Assembly (NCBI RefSeq): GCF_000002875.2
Contig: NC_009388.2
Span: forward strand, 126,001-190,000
Length of the DNA stretch: 64,000 nt
Origin: Leishmania infantum JPCM5
Taxonomy: Eukaryota; Euglenozoa; Kinetoplastea; Trypanosomatida; Trypanosomatidae
Direction of reading: 5' to 3'
The notes below the pieces were generated by a model. That model saw nothing but the letters and a program-made list of their open reading frames with translations, was not told the DNA's origin and made no database searches. This document shows, piece by piece, positions 33,901-43,413 of the stretch (its first letter is position 1; the number at the start of each line of letters is the position of its first letter). The position numbers and the translations under genes are program-made.

Positions 33901-34105
33901 TCTGCCCGCTGTATCTTTTCCATCGATGGCAACAACAACAGGAGCAGCGTTGGCGCCACCACCGGCGCAGCTGTGTACCGCCATGAGTGCACACAGGGCA
34001 GCTCGCACAATATCGCGGTGTGTGCGCCATAACGTGTGGCGCATGCGCGAGAACGAGCGCCAGCGCCTCTCTGCCTCCGTCGCCGCACGCGTCGCAGCGC
34101 GGTAA
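30923..34105 (+). CDS. Low-complexity protein of unknown function
   Basis: A 1060-residue frame from the first ATG, starting MLGRSAHETMRAPALASW. The open frame extends 44 codons further upstream but only from a GTG. The ATG nine codons further in is an alternative. The protein is rich in Ser, Ala, Gln, His and Pro, with many short Gln runs and a seven-Asp run near residue 615. Two CxxC pairs stand out (residues 343/346 and 499/502), and a Cys/His cluster lies between them, but the spacing does not match a zinc-finger family I know. The C-terminus is basic and helical (ARTISRCVRHNVWRMRENER). No membrane segment or signal is seen and no function can be assigned. Confidence 0.7.
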   Translation: MLGRSAHETMRAPALASWQPQEPRGTDSALSLSPQQRPSLSLRSPPSTPQQRDGGRHPYPHHHRHQYQQRANQQQQRTPRAGAAAPPPYSDRSDAASAGELVSPLMRSPRMPSPLQYQQQHHRRYRSSLPAPPPLRSLTLSSDRVSLRLARAHASHHQQRTHHVDQSDSPATRHAPPLSIAALEEHDSASATARQGSRAHNRRHTRGRSNVQLHLSAPVLSNNQAEDKAHLSTPVDQRIPAMVPPSYDVYNLDMPGAGMREAAAGATRGAYASSSLTSQAYQLKTAQPQPQLLHTLKLVDGVWRVVVPPQQQPPTSGPQLQRGTAAHQRHGNPACHSPRNHSCDWCGGLDNSEAASATEAASPTRCHGAKSPTYRIPTATTFTAAGTPCGLSMSACGGDWRSPCLAAANMWCHHQHYPLQCHARTTPASVAMRSSSVGLSDGVDTALSPASTPARAPRTPRRQQQQPHLPHGRYGAHHHCGVHSPSAPSFASEEAYATCGQCNTPHEADLAAGTPSSAVPRAAASVAGRGYQQALMTPTIVIARATPATARDALTATTVTDARWGFTNSAAASTSVGSTLQHDNARTTLPSIASVSAATATADGGRGGAVAVHDDDDDDDAALLYASSSAYLRYQRNADFLYAVDDADECEAAAAPTARGATALGNALMLAATQATAAMDSPVTVSSRSASSSPAPSSVYYSPQQFRVGDLQQSAPATATTTPALRMRQPHNWALYGQRGTHTVSQPSHAGSGSILHSCTAVTPLRCSCRDAAGWAGPNVLTTPRSACCGAPSAGEGWRSPMQWNPRQARDDLEMEAVKHVAQFALAQVAATAAAAAPSTGLSSVSFSPSYATVSWNTVAQEAAVAVSPSHARDGSRAEETRDDSVSQDTVALDGEEAAAEWLELLLHYRDRENESGRIRRALVDASAAAQAPPTEAGGSSNPSAAAAAVTTATTISWWATSSLMREGFPSRDDGSALQQQQQQRRQRHHAGTLPAVSFPSMATTTGAALAPPPAQLCTAMSAHRAARTISRCVRHNVWRMRENERQRLSASVAARVAAR

Positions 34106-35699
34106 AGAAAGCCCGCTTATCCTTTGTGTGCGCGTCAACACCGCGTTCCCTCCTCCCTGCGCACGTCTCACGTGCATATCAACCAGGGGGAGAGCGCGAT
34201 GAATGTGTCGAGGCCGAGGGGGAGGAGCGTTGCCGGCAAGGCGCAGCACACCTACCGTCCATCACCGCTTCGAGATGCGTCAAGGCTAGACAGAACTTAC
34301 AACAAAAAAAAATTGAAAGCGCGCAACGACCAGTCGCATCATATCTGCGTTCGTGCCGCGCGCAAGTACGTCGCTTGCTCTCTCTCTCTCTCTCTATATA
34401 TATATGCGTGCAAATTTCTGTGAGTCGAAGGGTGGTGCAGGTATCGTGGCAAGCGGTCTCGCATCGCCAGAGCTGCTCCTACGCCATGTTTTCGATGTGT
34501 ATTTTTTTTTTCTGTTCCATGGGAAAGTCCCTCTGTGTGTACTGAAAGCTTATGTGCAGACGAACTGCCTCTCTTGTGTCTGTCTGTCTGCATGTTTGTG
34601 TGTGTGTGTCGTCTTCGTCGTCGCCGTCGTATCTCTTCAGGTTGACCGTTGTTGTTGTTGCCCAGTATTATTAGTATTCTTATTCGCCTTGTTGCCCCTC
34701 AATCACCATCCCCATCACGCACCCACGCCCACTTGCGCCCTCTTCTTCTCCTCTGCCATAGAAATCCTCTGCTTGTGTGTGTGTGTGTGTGCGTGTGCGC
34801 TTCTCTCGCTTCGCCACTTGTCATTCCTGCGCACCCCCGATGCAGGCCTGGCGCGCGTGGCCTTGGCACCCCCATCCCCCTTCGCCGTCCTCCGCGGCGT
34901 CTCCTCATTTTTGCATGCGTGTCGGCGTGTGCACGTATTTCCTTCATTGTTTCGCTCATTGGTGGAGGTGGATGGTTGGCGGCGGTGTCAGGGAAGGGGA
35001 GGGCGGAGGGGACCGCCCCACCACCCAACACCGCTGCGCCATGAGCAGCAAGAAGGGGGCCTTCAGTGGTGAGTGCCCTCTGTCTGTCTGTGTCGTCCTC
35101 CGTCCGCGTGCCTTCAGTGTTAGAGCCGCAGTGGCAGAGACACGAACCAATTCACAATACTAAACGCAAAAAGAAAACGAAAAAAAGAGCACACACATTT
35201 TTTGGGGGTGGTTGAAACAGCAGGCACGCGCACAAGCATGCGCGCACGCTTTCGAATCCAGGCACCGACGCTCCGCCATTACCTGCTTGTGCTCCTCCTC
35301 TCCTTCACGCTCGTCCTACGCTGGCTCGGTGTGCCGCTGCCACTTTTTCATTTTCCGTTTTGTTTTCTACTGATTTCCGTCTCGCTTTCAACGCACGCGC
35401 GCGTGCACACACGCATACACATGTATGTATGTATGCGTGTGTGCACGCGGGCGTGCAGCCACTTGGCGGGACTGTCTCGCCTTCCACCGGCTCCTTTGAT
35501 TTTTCTTTGCGTGCGTGTGTGTGTGTGTGTGTGTGTATTGCGCGCGCACGCACGGTGAGGGGCCACCCGTATCTGGTGTTACCACCACCCCCTCCTCTCA
35601 CCGAAGGAAGGAGGAGGGGGTTGAGCGGGGCATTGTATGAAGCACGACAAGGCTGAAGAAAGTAGCTAACAGCAATCGGAAGCGCGCCCGCATGCGGCG

Positions 35700-35734
<35 letters not shown>

Positions 35735-36215
35735 GCACTTGAAGAATGACGCTTCCGTGTCTTACCTCCTTGGCAACAGCGGCGAAGTGCTTTCCTACTC
35801 CCTCTCCATCTCTGTGTATGCGCGCGTCTTTAGGCTTGTGTATGCCGCCCTCTCTATCTCCCGGTGATCACCTCGACACTCGGCTGTCGCCCCACCCCAC
35901 CCCGACCTTCTTTCTGCGTGCATCCCCCCTCCCCCAACCTCATCGCCACTGTGAACTCCACGCGCGAGTGCTTGCACCGATACTTTTAATACGACAAGAG
36001 GTGTTCGCGCACCGCAGTGGATACAGGTATGCCAGTTGCGTATTGCCAGCCTCGTGTTTATCATGACGGTGGTCTTCGTAAAGCGCCCGTCAGGCAGACA
36101 ACGCGCTCCTCCACCCCCCTCCCCCTAAAAAAAAAAGTGAGAACAGCGAAGATCAGCGCTGCTTTCGCGTGCGCGCACACACACACATACACAGACTGTC
36201 CGATGAAATCGAGAC
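34106..36215. other. 2.1-kb spacer
   Basis: No supported gene. It contains CT/TA repeats at 34380-34405, TG repeats at 34775-34792, 35515-35536 and 35702-35733, and an A/T-rich patch at about 35160-35205. A 40-codon ATG frame at 35041-35163 is discussed as an observation and is not called as a gene. Confidence 0.6.
35702..35733 (+). repeat. (TG)n microsatellite
   Basis: About 16 uninterrupted TG units. Confidence 0.9.
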
Positions 36216-37703
36216 ATGCATAGCTACGCAAGAGGACTCGTTGAAACCTCCACGGAACACCCCAAGCGCATCCCTGTCCCCTTTTTTGGCGTTGACAGCG
36301 CCGTGGCGCTAGACGCCGTCGCCTCAGCGGCGGTGGCCACGGCGTCGTTGGCGTCGCGCCTTCGTCGACTCCACTGGAATGAGGTGATAAGCCTCGTCCT
36401 CGACAGCGATCCCTACTATCACTGCAAGGAGGAAGCGGCTGTTGTGGCGGAGACCAACGATGCGGCGTCGTTGCCTTCGCCGCCGCAGTAGCAGCAGCAT
36501 CCACCTCGTGGTTTACGCCTGTGCGGCAGAGCCTGCCCCGTTACGTGTTGTCTTCGAGCAAGACTCGCCTGCTAGTGCACGCCGGGGCGCTGAGCTACTT
36601 CGCCTACATCGCCACCAACCCGCCCCGCCATGTGCCGTGCTACGTGACCGTTGAGGGTGCCACCGGCTCCCCATCGCAGCAGGGGGCTTCTGCCGCGACT
36701 TCAACGATGACCTGCTTCGTCTACGAGAGCGCCGAGGGCATGCAGCTTTTCATGCATGACGAGATGCCGCGCTGGAACGCTCTCGCCCACGCGGCGGTGG
36801 GCACAACGCTGCTGTCACTCGTCATCGCGCAAGCGGAGTCGGTTTGGTGCATACGCTTCTCCCGCCGCCGCCATCGCAGCAACCAGCGCAGCGACACGCC
36901 AACAGCCAAGAGGCGAGGAGTGGAGCTAGCTGGCAAGCACAGCCGCCGCCGACGGCCGAGTCAGAGCGTACTGCTGCCGAGCACGGCCGACACCAGGCGC
37001 GGCGTCATGCCCTATTCGCCTTTGCTGCCATCACGTGCGTCGGCTGCATGGTGGCCAGCAGCGTGTCGCTGCGATCGCACAGCGTGTTCTCCTCCCGTGT
37101 GGCGAGCAGGCGCGCCGGTGTGCCAAACTTCGCGTCTGCCATGTCTGTCTTTGCAGCTCCGTGGGACGGGCTGGCGCCGGCAACCGGCATTTCCGGCACG
37201 CAGGCGGCGTGTGTCGCGCACGCGATGGTTGGAGGGCTACTCTTCAAGGCCGTCCTCGCTGTCCTGCTCGAGCGCGTGCTTTTGGCAGCATCTGCCAGAG
37301 CCTCGCCGGGGTCAAGGTAGTGCTGCCGCCGCCGCGGTGGTTGAACGCGAAGGAGTCCTTTAGCGACGCCCGCGTGCCCGTCACGCGGCACGTCGAGGCG
37401 GAGCTGGAGACCATGTACTACCGCAGCGTGGCGGCCACCGCGATCTTGCTTGACAGCTGGGGTGCGGTGGACATTGGTCGCGCTGTGCGGCTAGCGAACG
37501 CGTGGTTGGCGGCGACGGACGGCGGCGCTGAAGAAGGGCAGAAGACGCGGCACCCGCACTTGGAAGGGATCGCCGCGCTGTGGGCGTTTCCGTCGCCTCC
37601 GATGGCAAGGATCTGTCGAAGGGGGGCGGGCGGGCGGGCGGGCGCCCGGCCATTTTTGTGTGCTTGCCTCTCCAGTTTGGCTGCAAGACGAAGCCTGCGG
37701 TGA
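36216..37703 (+). pseudogene. Frame-broken gene for a multi-membrane protein of unknown family
   Basis: Coding-like sequence continues across about 1.5 kb but moves through successive frames. It starts at an ATG (MHSYARGLVETSTEHPKR) and leaves that frame near 36455-36475. It continues as FAAVAAASTSWFTPVRQSLP into LLVHAGALSYFAYIATNPPR and HAAVGTTLLSLVIAQAESVW. It shifts again between about 36850 and 37000 to HALFAFAAITCVGCMVAS and AHAMVGGLLFKAVLAVLLER, and again near 37280-37318 to KVVLPPPRWLNAKESF and YRSVAATAILLDSWGAVD. Each shift fits a one-base loss. Four to six hydrophobic helices suggest an integral membrane protein. I do not recognise the family. The true 3' end is uncertain because a GGGC array follows at 37621. 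It is either a recent pseudogene or an intact gene with sequence errors. Confidence 0.65.
37621..37643 (+). repeat. (GGGC)n array
   Basis: Five G-triplet units at the 3' end of the broken membrane gene; G-quadruplex-prone, and a likely site of length error. Confidence 0.8.
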
Positions 37704-39025
37704 GGCATGAAGGCGGAACACGAAGGGACGGTGGATGCCCGCCAATGTCGCGCGCGTCCTCTCTTTTATGGTACCCTGATGATCCCTGTACTACGCCCGC
37801 CCCTCTCGGTGGCACAAGGGAGGGGAGCGGAGGGAGGCAGCGAGTAGGAAGGGGAGGGAGCCCTCATCATCGCATCGCATGTATTCCTTCGGCGCCCCCT
37901 CGTTCTTCTTCGCACGGCGTATGTGTCTTGGAGAGATGGACGGCGTCTGCAGCGCACGTCTGTTCCGTCGGCTCATGTCCGCAGTTCTGCTCGTTTGACT
38001 TTTACGCGACAGACTCCCGCAGCTCTCCTCTCCCGCCTACTGCTTGAACTCTCTTCCTGTCATTTTCTGACCGCATCATCGCCGTCGTCAGAGCGCCCGC
38101 CGCTCATGAGGAGGCGGCGACGCGTCCACATGCACCGGCGGAGCACACAGACGAAGCCCAACGACATAAACACACACAGAGAGAGAGAAAGGGGTGCATG
38201 TGCATCCTGCTTTACGCTGGCCTCCTCTTCGTCCTCGCTGTATGCTGTAGGGACACCGCACACAGCAGCAGCGCTGCCACGTAGTCCTGCGGCCTCGCCG
38301 CCTCTTCCTCGCCGCTGTCAGGGCGGATGCTCTACGCGACGCTCCTTTCACGCGCCACCTCTATGTAACCCTCATCCCCCTCTTCTTCCCCCCTTTACCA
38401 CTTCGTCCAGCCCCCGATCCCACGCCTTGCGAGCCGAAGCTCACGACCCTCTGGCGCCCCTGGCCATCTCCGATAGAACACTCCCCCTCCCCCTCTCCTC
38501 TTCACCCAAGCACGCGCAGACGCGGAGTCGGCGCAGCAGGCACAGGGCGAGAAGAGTGGCGCCCGACGCCGCTCGCACGTCCTTCCTATCGCCATTCTCT
38601 TGTTTCTGTGGCCGCATCTTGCACCATCTAGACGCACAGAAGCCCGCGCGAAGCGTCGTTGATACCCGCCGCCGCCGCCCTCCCAAACTCTATCAGACGG
38701 GCAGACACGCAGAGCGGCCCGCTAGACACTACTCCCCACGAGCGACGCACGCGCATGCGTTCATAGAGCCTCCGCTGCGTCTCGCCTTCTCTCCCTCCCC
38801 CCTTCCCCCTTCCCCCTTCCCATCCTCCTGCTCCCCACGGGCTTCGCGCCTGTGTCCTCTCTCTCTAGCATGCTCGCGTTCCTCTTCTCTTATATTTCTC
38901 AGATTTGATTATAGATTCCGTGGTTGTGGTTGTCGTGCGTGTCGGTCTACCGGACGTGTCGTACGGCGCAGTCCATCACCGCCGCACTTTCCCTCTTTCG
39001 CACGTCGCTGCACTGGTGCAGCAAC
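37704..39025. other. Spacer and leader of the NEMP-like gene
   Basis: Pyrimidine-rich, especially 38375-38420 and 38770-38880. No independent gene is seen; long frames here are pyrimidine-tract artefacts. Confidence 0.6.
38879..38902 (+). promoter_or_regulatory. Probable spliced-leader acceptor for the gene at 39026
   Basis: A CT-rich tract ends in an AG at 38901-38902, giving a leader of about 123 bases. An alternative AG at 38867-38868 ends the previous CT run. Confidence 0.5.
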
Positions 39026-41899
39026 ATGGCACCTCTCACACAGCGTTGTTGCGGTGTGTCCGCGTCGTCTGCCATACGGTCTTCGCCCTTGGCGGCGAGA
39101 ACGAGGTCTTTTATTCGTTTCTGCATCGTCCTTCTCCTGCTGGCCTGCCACGCTGCCTGCGCTGCATCGTCGACGGGCAATGAAGGCATCGACCACGGGC
39201 ACGCAAGTGGCAAGAGTGGCGCGGCAGCGCACAACATCGACAGTAGCATCGGCGACATCGCCGCACCGAGCACGAGCGAGCAGACCAGCGGGGCTACCTC
39301 AGCACCAATGCGTCACACAGCAGGGACAACACGCGCGGCCGGCCTGCTGACATGCCAGGAGCTGTACGCCAAGCGCGCCTCATCCTCCTCGCTGCCACTG
39401 TCTGGTGACTGCGTGCTCCCCCGCATCAGCAAGGAGCTGAGCGGCGACCGCAGGGATGACCTCCTGCAGCAAGCCTCGTCGTCGGAGGCGGCGGCGCGCA
39501 TCTTCATCTGGCACATCGGTCCACGCACACCGGCGCACCAAGCCCCGCTGCAGAGCACGTTCCCGAGCTACTTCATGAACGTCAGCACCGCTGCCGCTGC
39601 CACAGCCGGTGGATCGCAACTCTCCAGCGGCGCCGTCGGGGGTGTGCGAGGAATGCTTCTGCCCGATGCTGCAACGGCGTGGCGCGTGCGCAGCTACAAC
39701 GCCCTGTACTCGGATGAAGGACGTGCAGCGGCTGGCTCTCTCTCCTCAGGCTGGCACCACGGCACCGCCGGCGTCCAACGTGGAGAACACGGCAGCGATG
39801 CCCAAGCGGGCAAGAGAGGTGGTGACGCATCATCGTTGTCATTCATGAGGTCCGTGCGTGCCGTCGTACAGCCCATCGCCAGTGTTGTCGCAGTTGTCGT
39901 GGACGTGTCTGGACTCGGGCATTGCGTCCGGTGCTCCGCCACGGAGGTCATTGCCAACCTGCGCGTGTTTGCGTGGCGCAGCGGCACGGCGTGGGCGCAG
40001 GTTTTCATGCGCCGACGGGTGGCTCTGCGCATCCATATAGGATCGTGGTCCGGCACGGCCGCAGCAGCGGCGGCTGATGAGGGCAACAGCAAAGGTGGTG
40101 CCGGCGGCGGCGATGGCACGGTAACGAGCAGCATGCCCCCTCACGTGATGCTCTCCCGCATGGCGATGTCGACCCACGGCTCGGCTTCGCTCCTGCGCGT
40201 GGTTTCGTTTCCGCCCGTTGTGCAACTCGTGCCGAGTACGCAGTCTCAGCCGGCAGCCGCGTCGTTTGTGTGCTCTCTACCGGCCGTCCACGCAGCCTCG
40301 CTGCTACTCGAGGAAGACGCGATGGCGCGACGGCGAGAAGCCCAGCAGGCGGCGGCAGCGGCGGGAATGGCGGTGTTTCCAAGAGGGCGGCGGCAGCGTG
40401 CACGCACAGGTCCGCCGTCGTCGCCGCCGAGCCCGCAGCTATGGATGGTGTCTATCATGAAGGATGTAGTCTGCCTCGCCGCCCGCTTGCTCTCCGGCAC
40501 GAGCCGCGGGGACGACGCGGCAGCCGCTGCAGCGGCTGCGTGGTCGCGTGCGGCATCTATTTCGGCCGATGACGGTGTCTCGAGGTCGGCTGCCGTCGCA
40601 GCTGCACGGGGATTCCGGGCTCGTGTACGAGAGGAGTTGGGGCCACATCAGAACTTTGGTGAGTCGGTTCTCCCCATCGCGCTTCAGCAGATGCTCGGCA
40701 GTCGCACGATGCACACGCACGCGCAACTCGTGGAGAACGAGGAGGTCGTGGCAGGTGAGGAGCGGGAGACGTTTTACATGCAGTGGGAAGCATCGCTGTC
40801 GGCCGGTAAACCGATGTGTCTCGCACTCGTCGCCCTGCCGTCGTCCTCGGCGTCCGCGGCGGGCACTCTGTTTCAGTCAACCGCGGCAGCCGATCATCTT
40901 CCGGTGTCGTTGGAGGAGACGTGCAGCTTCGACATTCTGTGGCTGCAGATGCTAATCATGGCATGGGTAGTATGGCAACTCGAGCGGCGCGTCGCGCAGA
41001 GCACTCTCGTGAAGCACCTCGTGACAGGCCTTAGCGGCGTGCTGCTGCTGCTGCTCCTGCTGCTCTGGTACGTGATCCGCCGTTTGCAGGGCACCTCGTT
41101 CCAGCTGGCCATGCTTGCCATGGCGTTGCTGCTGGGTGGGTCGACGGCGATGATGGACGGTCTTCTGAATGTCGTGAAGAGCATCAACTACATGATATTG
41201 TCCCTGTCAGAGCCCGCGTCCGGCGGTGGGCGTGGGTGGGCCGGTGCTGAGGGCGGCGGCGACGCGGATGACGACTCCTCCACTTCTGCACTGAGCGTCT
41301 TCGTGGTTCTCGGTTCTGGCCTTCTTGTGCTCATGTGCGTCGGAAGCGGAATCCTGCTCAACTGGCTCGTCCCGCCCGCTGTTCTGCGCGCCACAACATT
41401 CTGGTGCGTGCGGGCGCTGCTCTGGACACTATGGGGGCTGTGTGTACTGCGTAACACCGAGGCGACAGCTGTAGCGGCTCTCCTGTGGACACTGTGGCAG
41501 GCGCGGTCACTTGCGCGCGCCACGCCGCGCTTCTTATCGCCGGCAATGCGCGGCAAGAGTGTTGAGTTTTCGGTCAACGATCCGCTTGAAGAGGTGCCGC
41601 ACGACGCCCAGCAAGCGCGTGGGTACGTGACACCGCTGGCGGTCTCCTCGTGGGCCGCCACCTCGGGCAGCAGCAGTACGGGGTACGCCAGTCTGCGCAC
41701 CTCGGGGGCCCGACTGAAGCGCTACGAGGAGGAGGGTGCGGAGTACACTCGGCGCGCGCTAGAGGAGCTGGCAGCGCACCTGCGCGCCAATCCCGGTCGC
41801 TACGCGACGCGGCTTCGCGACCCGAATGGTGTGCAGCATTGGGCTGGCGCCACGAGCACAGAGACGGACGAAGAGGCGGAAGAGGTGGCGGCGGCATGA
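39026..41899 (+). CDS. NEMP/TMEM194-like membrane protein (candidate nuclear-envelope protein)
   Basis: A 957-residue protein. The start is the first ATG in a frame that extends upstream only from a TTG. It places a signal peptide at the N-terminus (hydrophobic core FCIVLLLLACHAACAAS near residues 30-46). A long lumenal-type region, roughly 47-630, contains several Ala/Ser/Gly-rich inserts. About six membrane segments follow between residues 636 and 870, including LVKHLVTGLSGVLLLLLLLL. The C-terminal tail contains KRYEEEGAEYTRRALEELAA from residue 898. This order (signal, lumenal domain, membrane cluster, then a helix reading EExYxxxGxxxTRxALEEL) is the NEMP/TMEM194 layout. NEMP proteins of animals and plants sit in the inner nuclear membrane and affect envelope stiffness and fertility. 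The assignment rests on my reading of the pattern and is moderate; the lumenal part is too diverged to judge. Confidence 0.6.
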   Translation: MAPLTQRCCGVSASSAIRSSPLAARTRSFIRFCIVLLLLACHAACAASSTGNEGIDHGHASGKSGAAAHNIDSSIGDIAAPSTSEQTSGATSAPMRHTAGTTRAAGLLTCQELYAKRASSSSLPLSGDCVLPRISKELSGDRRDDLLQQASSSEAAARIFIWHIGPRTPAHQAPLQSTFPSYFMNVSTAAAATAGGSQLSSGAVGGVRGMLLPDAATAWRVRSYNALYSDEGRAAAGSLSSGWHHGTAGVQRGEHGSDAQAGKRGGDASSLSFMRSVRAVVQPIASVVAVVVDVSGLGHCVRCSATEVIANLRVFAWRSGTAWAQVFMRRRVALRIHIGSWSGTAAAAAADEGNSKGGAGGGDGTVTSSMPPHVMLSRMAMSTHGSASLLRVVSFPPVVQLVPSTQSQPAAASFVCSLPAVHAASLLLEEDAMARRREAQQAAAAAGMAVFPRGRRQRARTGPPSSPPSPQLWMVSIMKDVVCLAARLLSGTSRGDDAAAAAAAAWSRAASISADDGVSRSAAVAAARGFRARVREELGPHQNFGESVLPIALQQMLGSRTMHTHAQLVENEEVVAGEERETFYMQWEASLSAGKPMCLALVALPSSSASAAGTLFQSTAAADHLPVSLEETCSFDILWLQMLIMAWVVWQLERRVAQSTLVKHLVTGLSGVLLLLLLLLWYVIRRLQGTSFQLAMLAMALLLGGSTAMMDGLLNVVKSINYMILSLSEPASGGGRGWAGAEGGGDADDDSSTSALSVFVVLGSGLLVLMCVGSGILLNWLVPPAVLRATTFWCVRALLWTLWGLCVLRNTEATAVAALLWTLWQARSLARATPRFLSPAMRGKSVEFSVNDPLEEVPHDAQQARGYVTPLAVSSWAATSGSSSTGYASLRTSGARLKRYEEEGAEYTRRALEELAAHLRANPGRYATRLRDPNGVQHWAGATSTETDEEAEEVAAA

Positions 41900-43413
41900 A
41901 GGGCGGAGGGCGCTGGTGCGCCAGCATCTTCTTTGTATTGTGGTCTCCCTCCGAATGCAAGACCACGCCGCTTGCCTTCCACACGCACGCACCACTTTTC
42001 CCTCTCCTTGCCGTGCATCATCTCCAACGCACAAAGAACTGTGGCGTTGCCATCTCTCCGGCATGTCTGTGTGGCGTGTGTAGCATCGCTGTCTACCTTT
42101 TTTTTTGGGGGGGATCGAGCGCGACACACCGTGCCGGCAGCCGGTCATACGCAGAGTGCGCACGGCCGGAGACGCTAAAAAGAACGATAAGCACCACAGT
42201 AAAAAAAAAGAAAATGAGAACGGAGAACGCGTGACGCGAGTACCGTGCAGAAAGAATGGGTTTTGATGTGGCTGGCAAGACAGAGGAAGAGGAGGTGCAA
42301 GGGGGGCGTCATTGATGTGCCTCTTGCAGTCCCGACCGCCCTATCCCTGCCCCACGCAGCCCCTACACACCCCCCACCAACCACTACCACCACCACCCCT
42401 CCCTCCCCTTTCACGACGGCAGGCAGCTGCCTTCGTTGAGTGTCCATCTCAGCTCTAGACTATTTTCCGTCTTCCCCTGACTCTCTGAGCCTTCTCTCTG
42501 TGTCTGTGTCTAGCACCTCTCTTCCACGGAGTAGTACACCACACAACTCAAGTAGGTATATAAGGGCCAGACAAGCACAAACTTGTTGCCCGTACAAACC
42601 ACTGACCCCCCAGGCATCATCGCACAGGCACACGAGTGCGACCGTGCAAGAGAGACCGACACGTCGCCACCCCACCACCCTCACCTCAGCACGCCGGGCC
42701 TCTCCGACGCATACAAACACGCACGCACGCCTATTCTCCTTCTATATCGCTGTGCTGTGTTTTGTTTTGGAAACCAGCTCGCCGTGCGTGTCCATCGTAC
42801 CTCTGCTTGCGACCGGTGCCTCAGCGTGTGCGCGTGTGGGTGGGTGGGTGGGGGTGTGCGTGCATCGAGTGCTATTATCCGTTCTGGTCCTCCTCCTCCC
42901 CCCCTCTCGCATCGGCACCACGCCCGCCGCATTTTTGCTCTTCGCCTTCTTCTCTTGTATGTCTTGGCTTAAGTTTGCCCCACGCCTCCTCCTCGCTGCG
43001 TGACATCACCTGCACACCCCATACAACACCCCACCGCCCCTCAGCGCATCCTCTGGAGAGGACGCAGCTGCTTGCTCTCACCTGCCCTCCTCTCTACTCC
43101 TTCTTGCCTGTATCGCCCGCTTCCTTTCCTTAGGAGGGGCGCACGCACGTGTGTTTTATCGCTACGCACCGCCTGCACGGGCACGCAAGTCCTCGCGCCT
43201 CGAGTGTGCTCGCCTCTCGCCTCTGGGTAGGACGTAAGAGGAAGATACGGCCACGGCGGCGAACACCAGCTGAGACGGCCGCTGGTGAGCGAGCCATCCA
43301 CCTCGTGCGTTATCACGACACCATCCGCAGGGAGAGGGGGAGGCGGCCTTGCCAGCCCAGCACAGATAGCAGAAGGCACAGAACAAGACGTCAGCTCGTG
43401 TCATCTCGGCGAC
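41900..43413. other. Spacer, no gene seen
   Basis: Contains T/G runs at about 42099-42115, an A run at 42201-42209 and CCA/ACC-rich DNA near 42360-42415. Long pyrimidine tracts near its end supply the acceptor for the next gene. Confidence 0.6.
43083..43133 (+). promoter_or_regulatory. Probable spliced-leader acceptor for the gene at 43414
   Basis: A long pyrimidine-rich tract is followed by AG at 43132-43133. The leader to the first in-frame ATG would be about 280 bases. Confidence 0.5.

Noticed and set aside
35245..35270. TTTCGAATCC considered as a tRNA internal promoter box
   Set aside because: The surrounding sequence does not fold into a cloverleaf and no matching upstream box or acceptor stem was found.
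43285..43413. Longer N-terminus for the ankyrin protein
   Set aside because: The extension begins at a GTG. Trypanosomatid mRNAs normally start at the first ATG after the spliced leader, so 43414 was chosen. The same reasoning moved the starts of the genes at 1883, 30923, 39026 and 48094.
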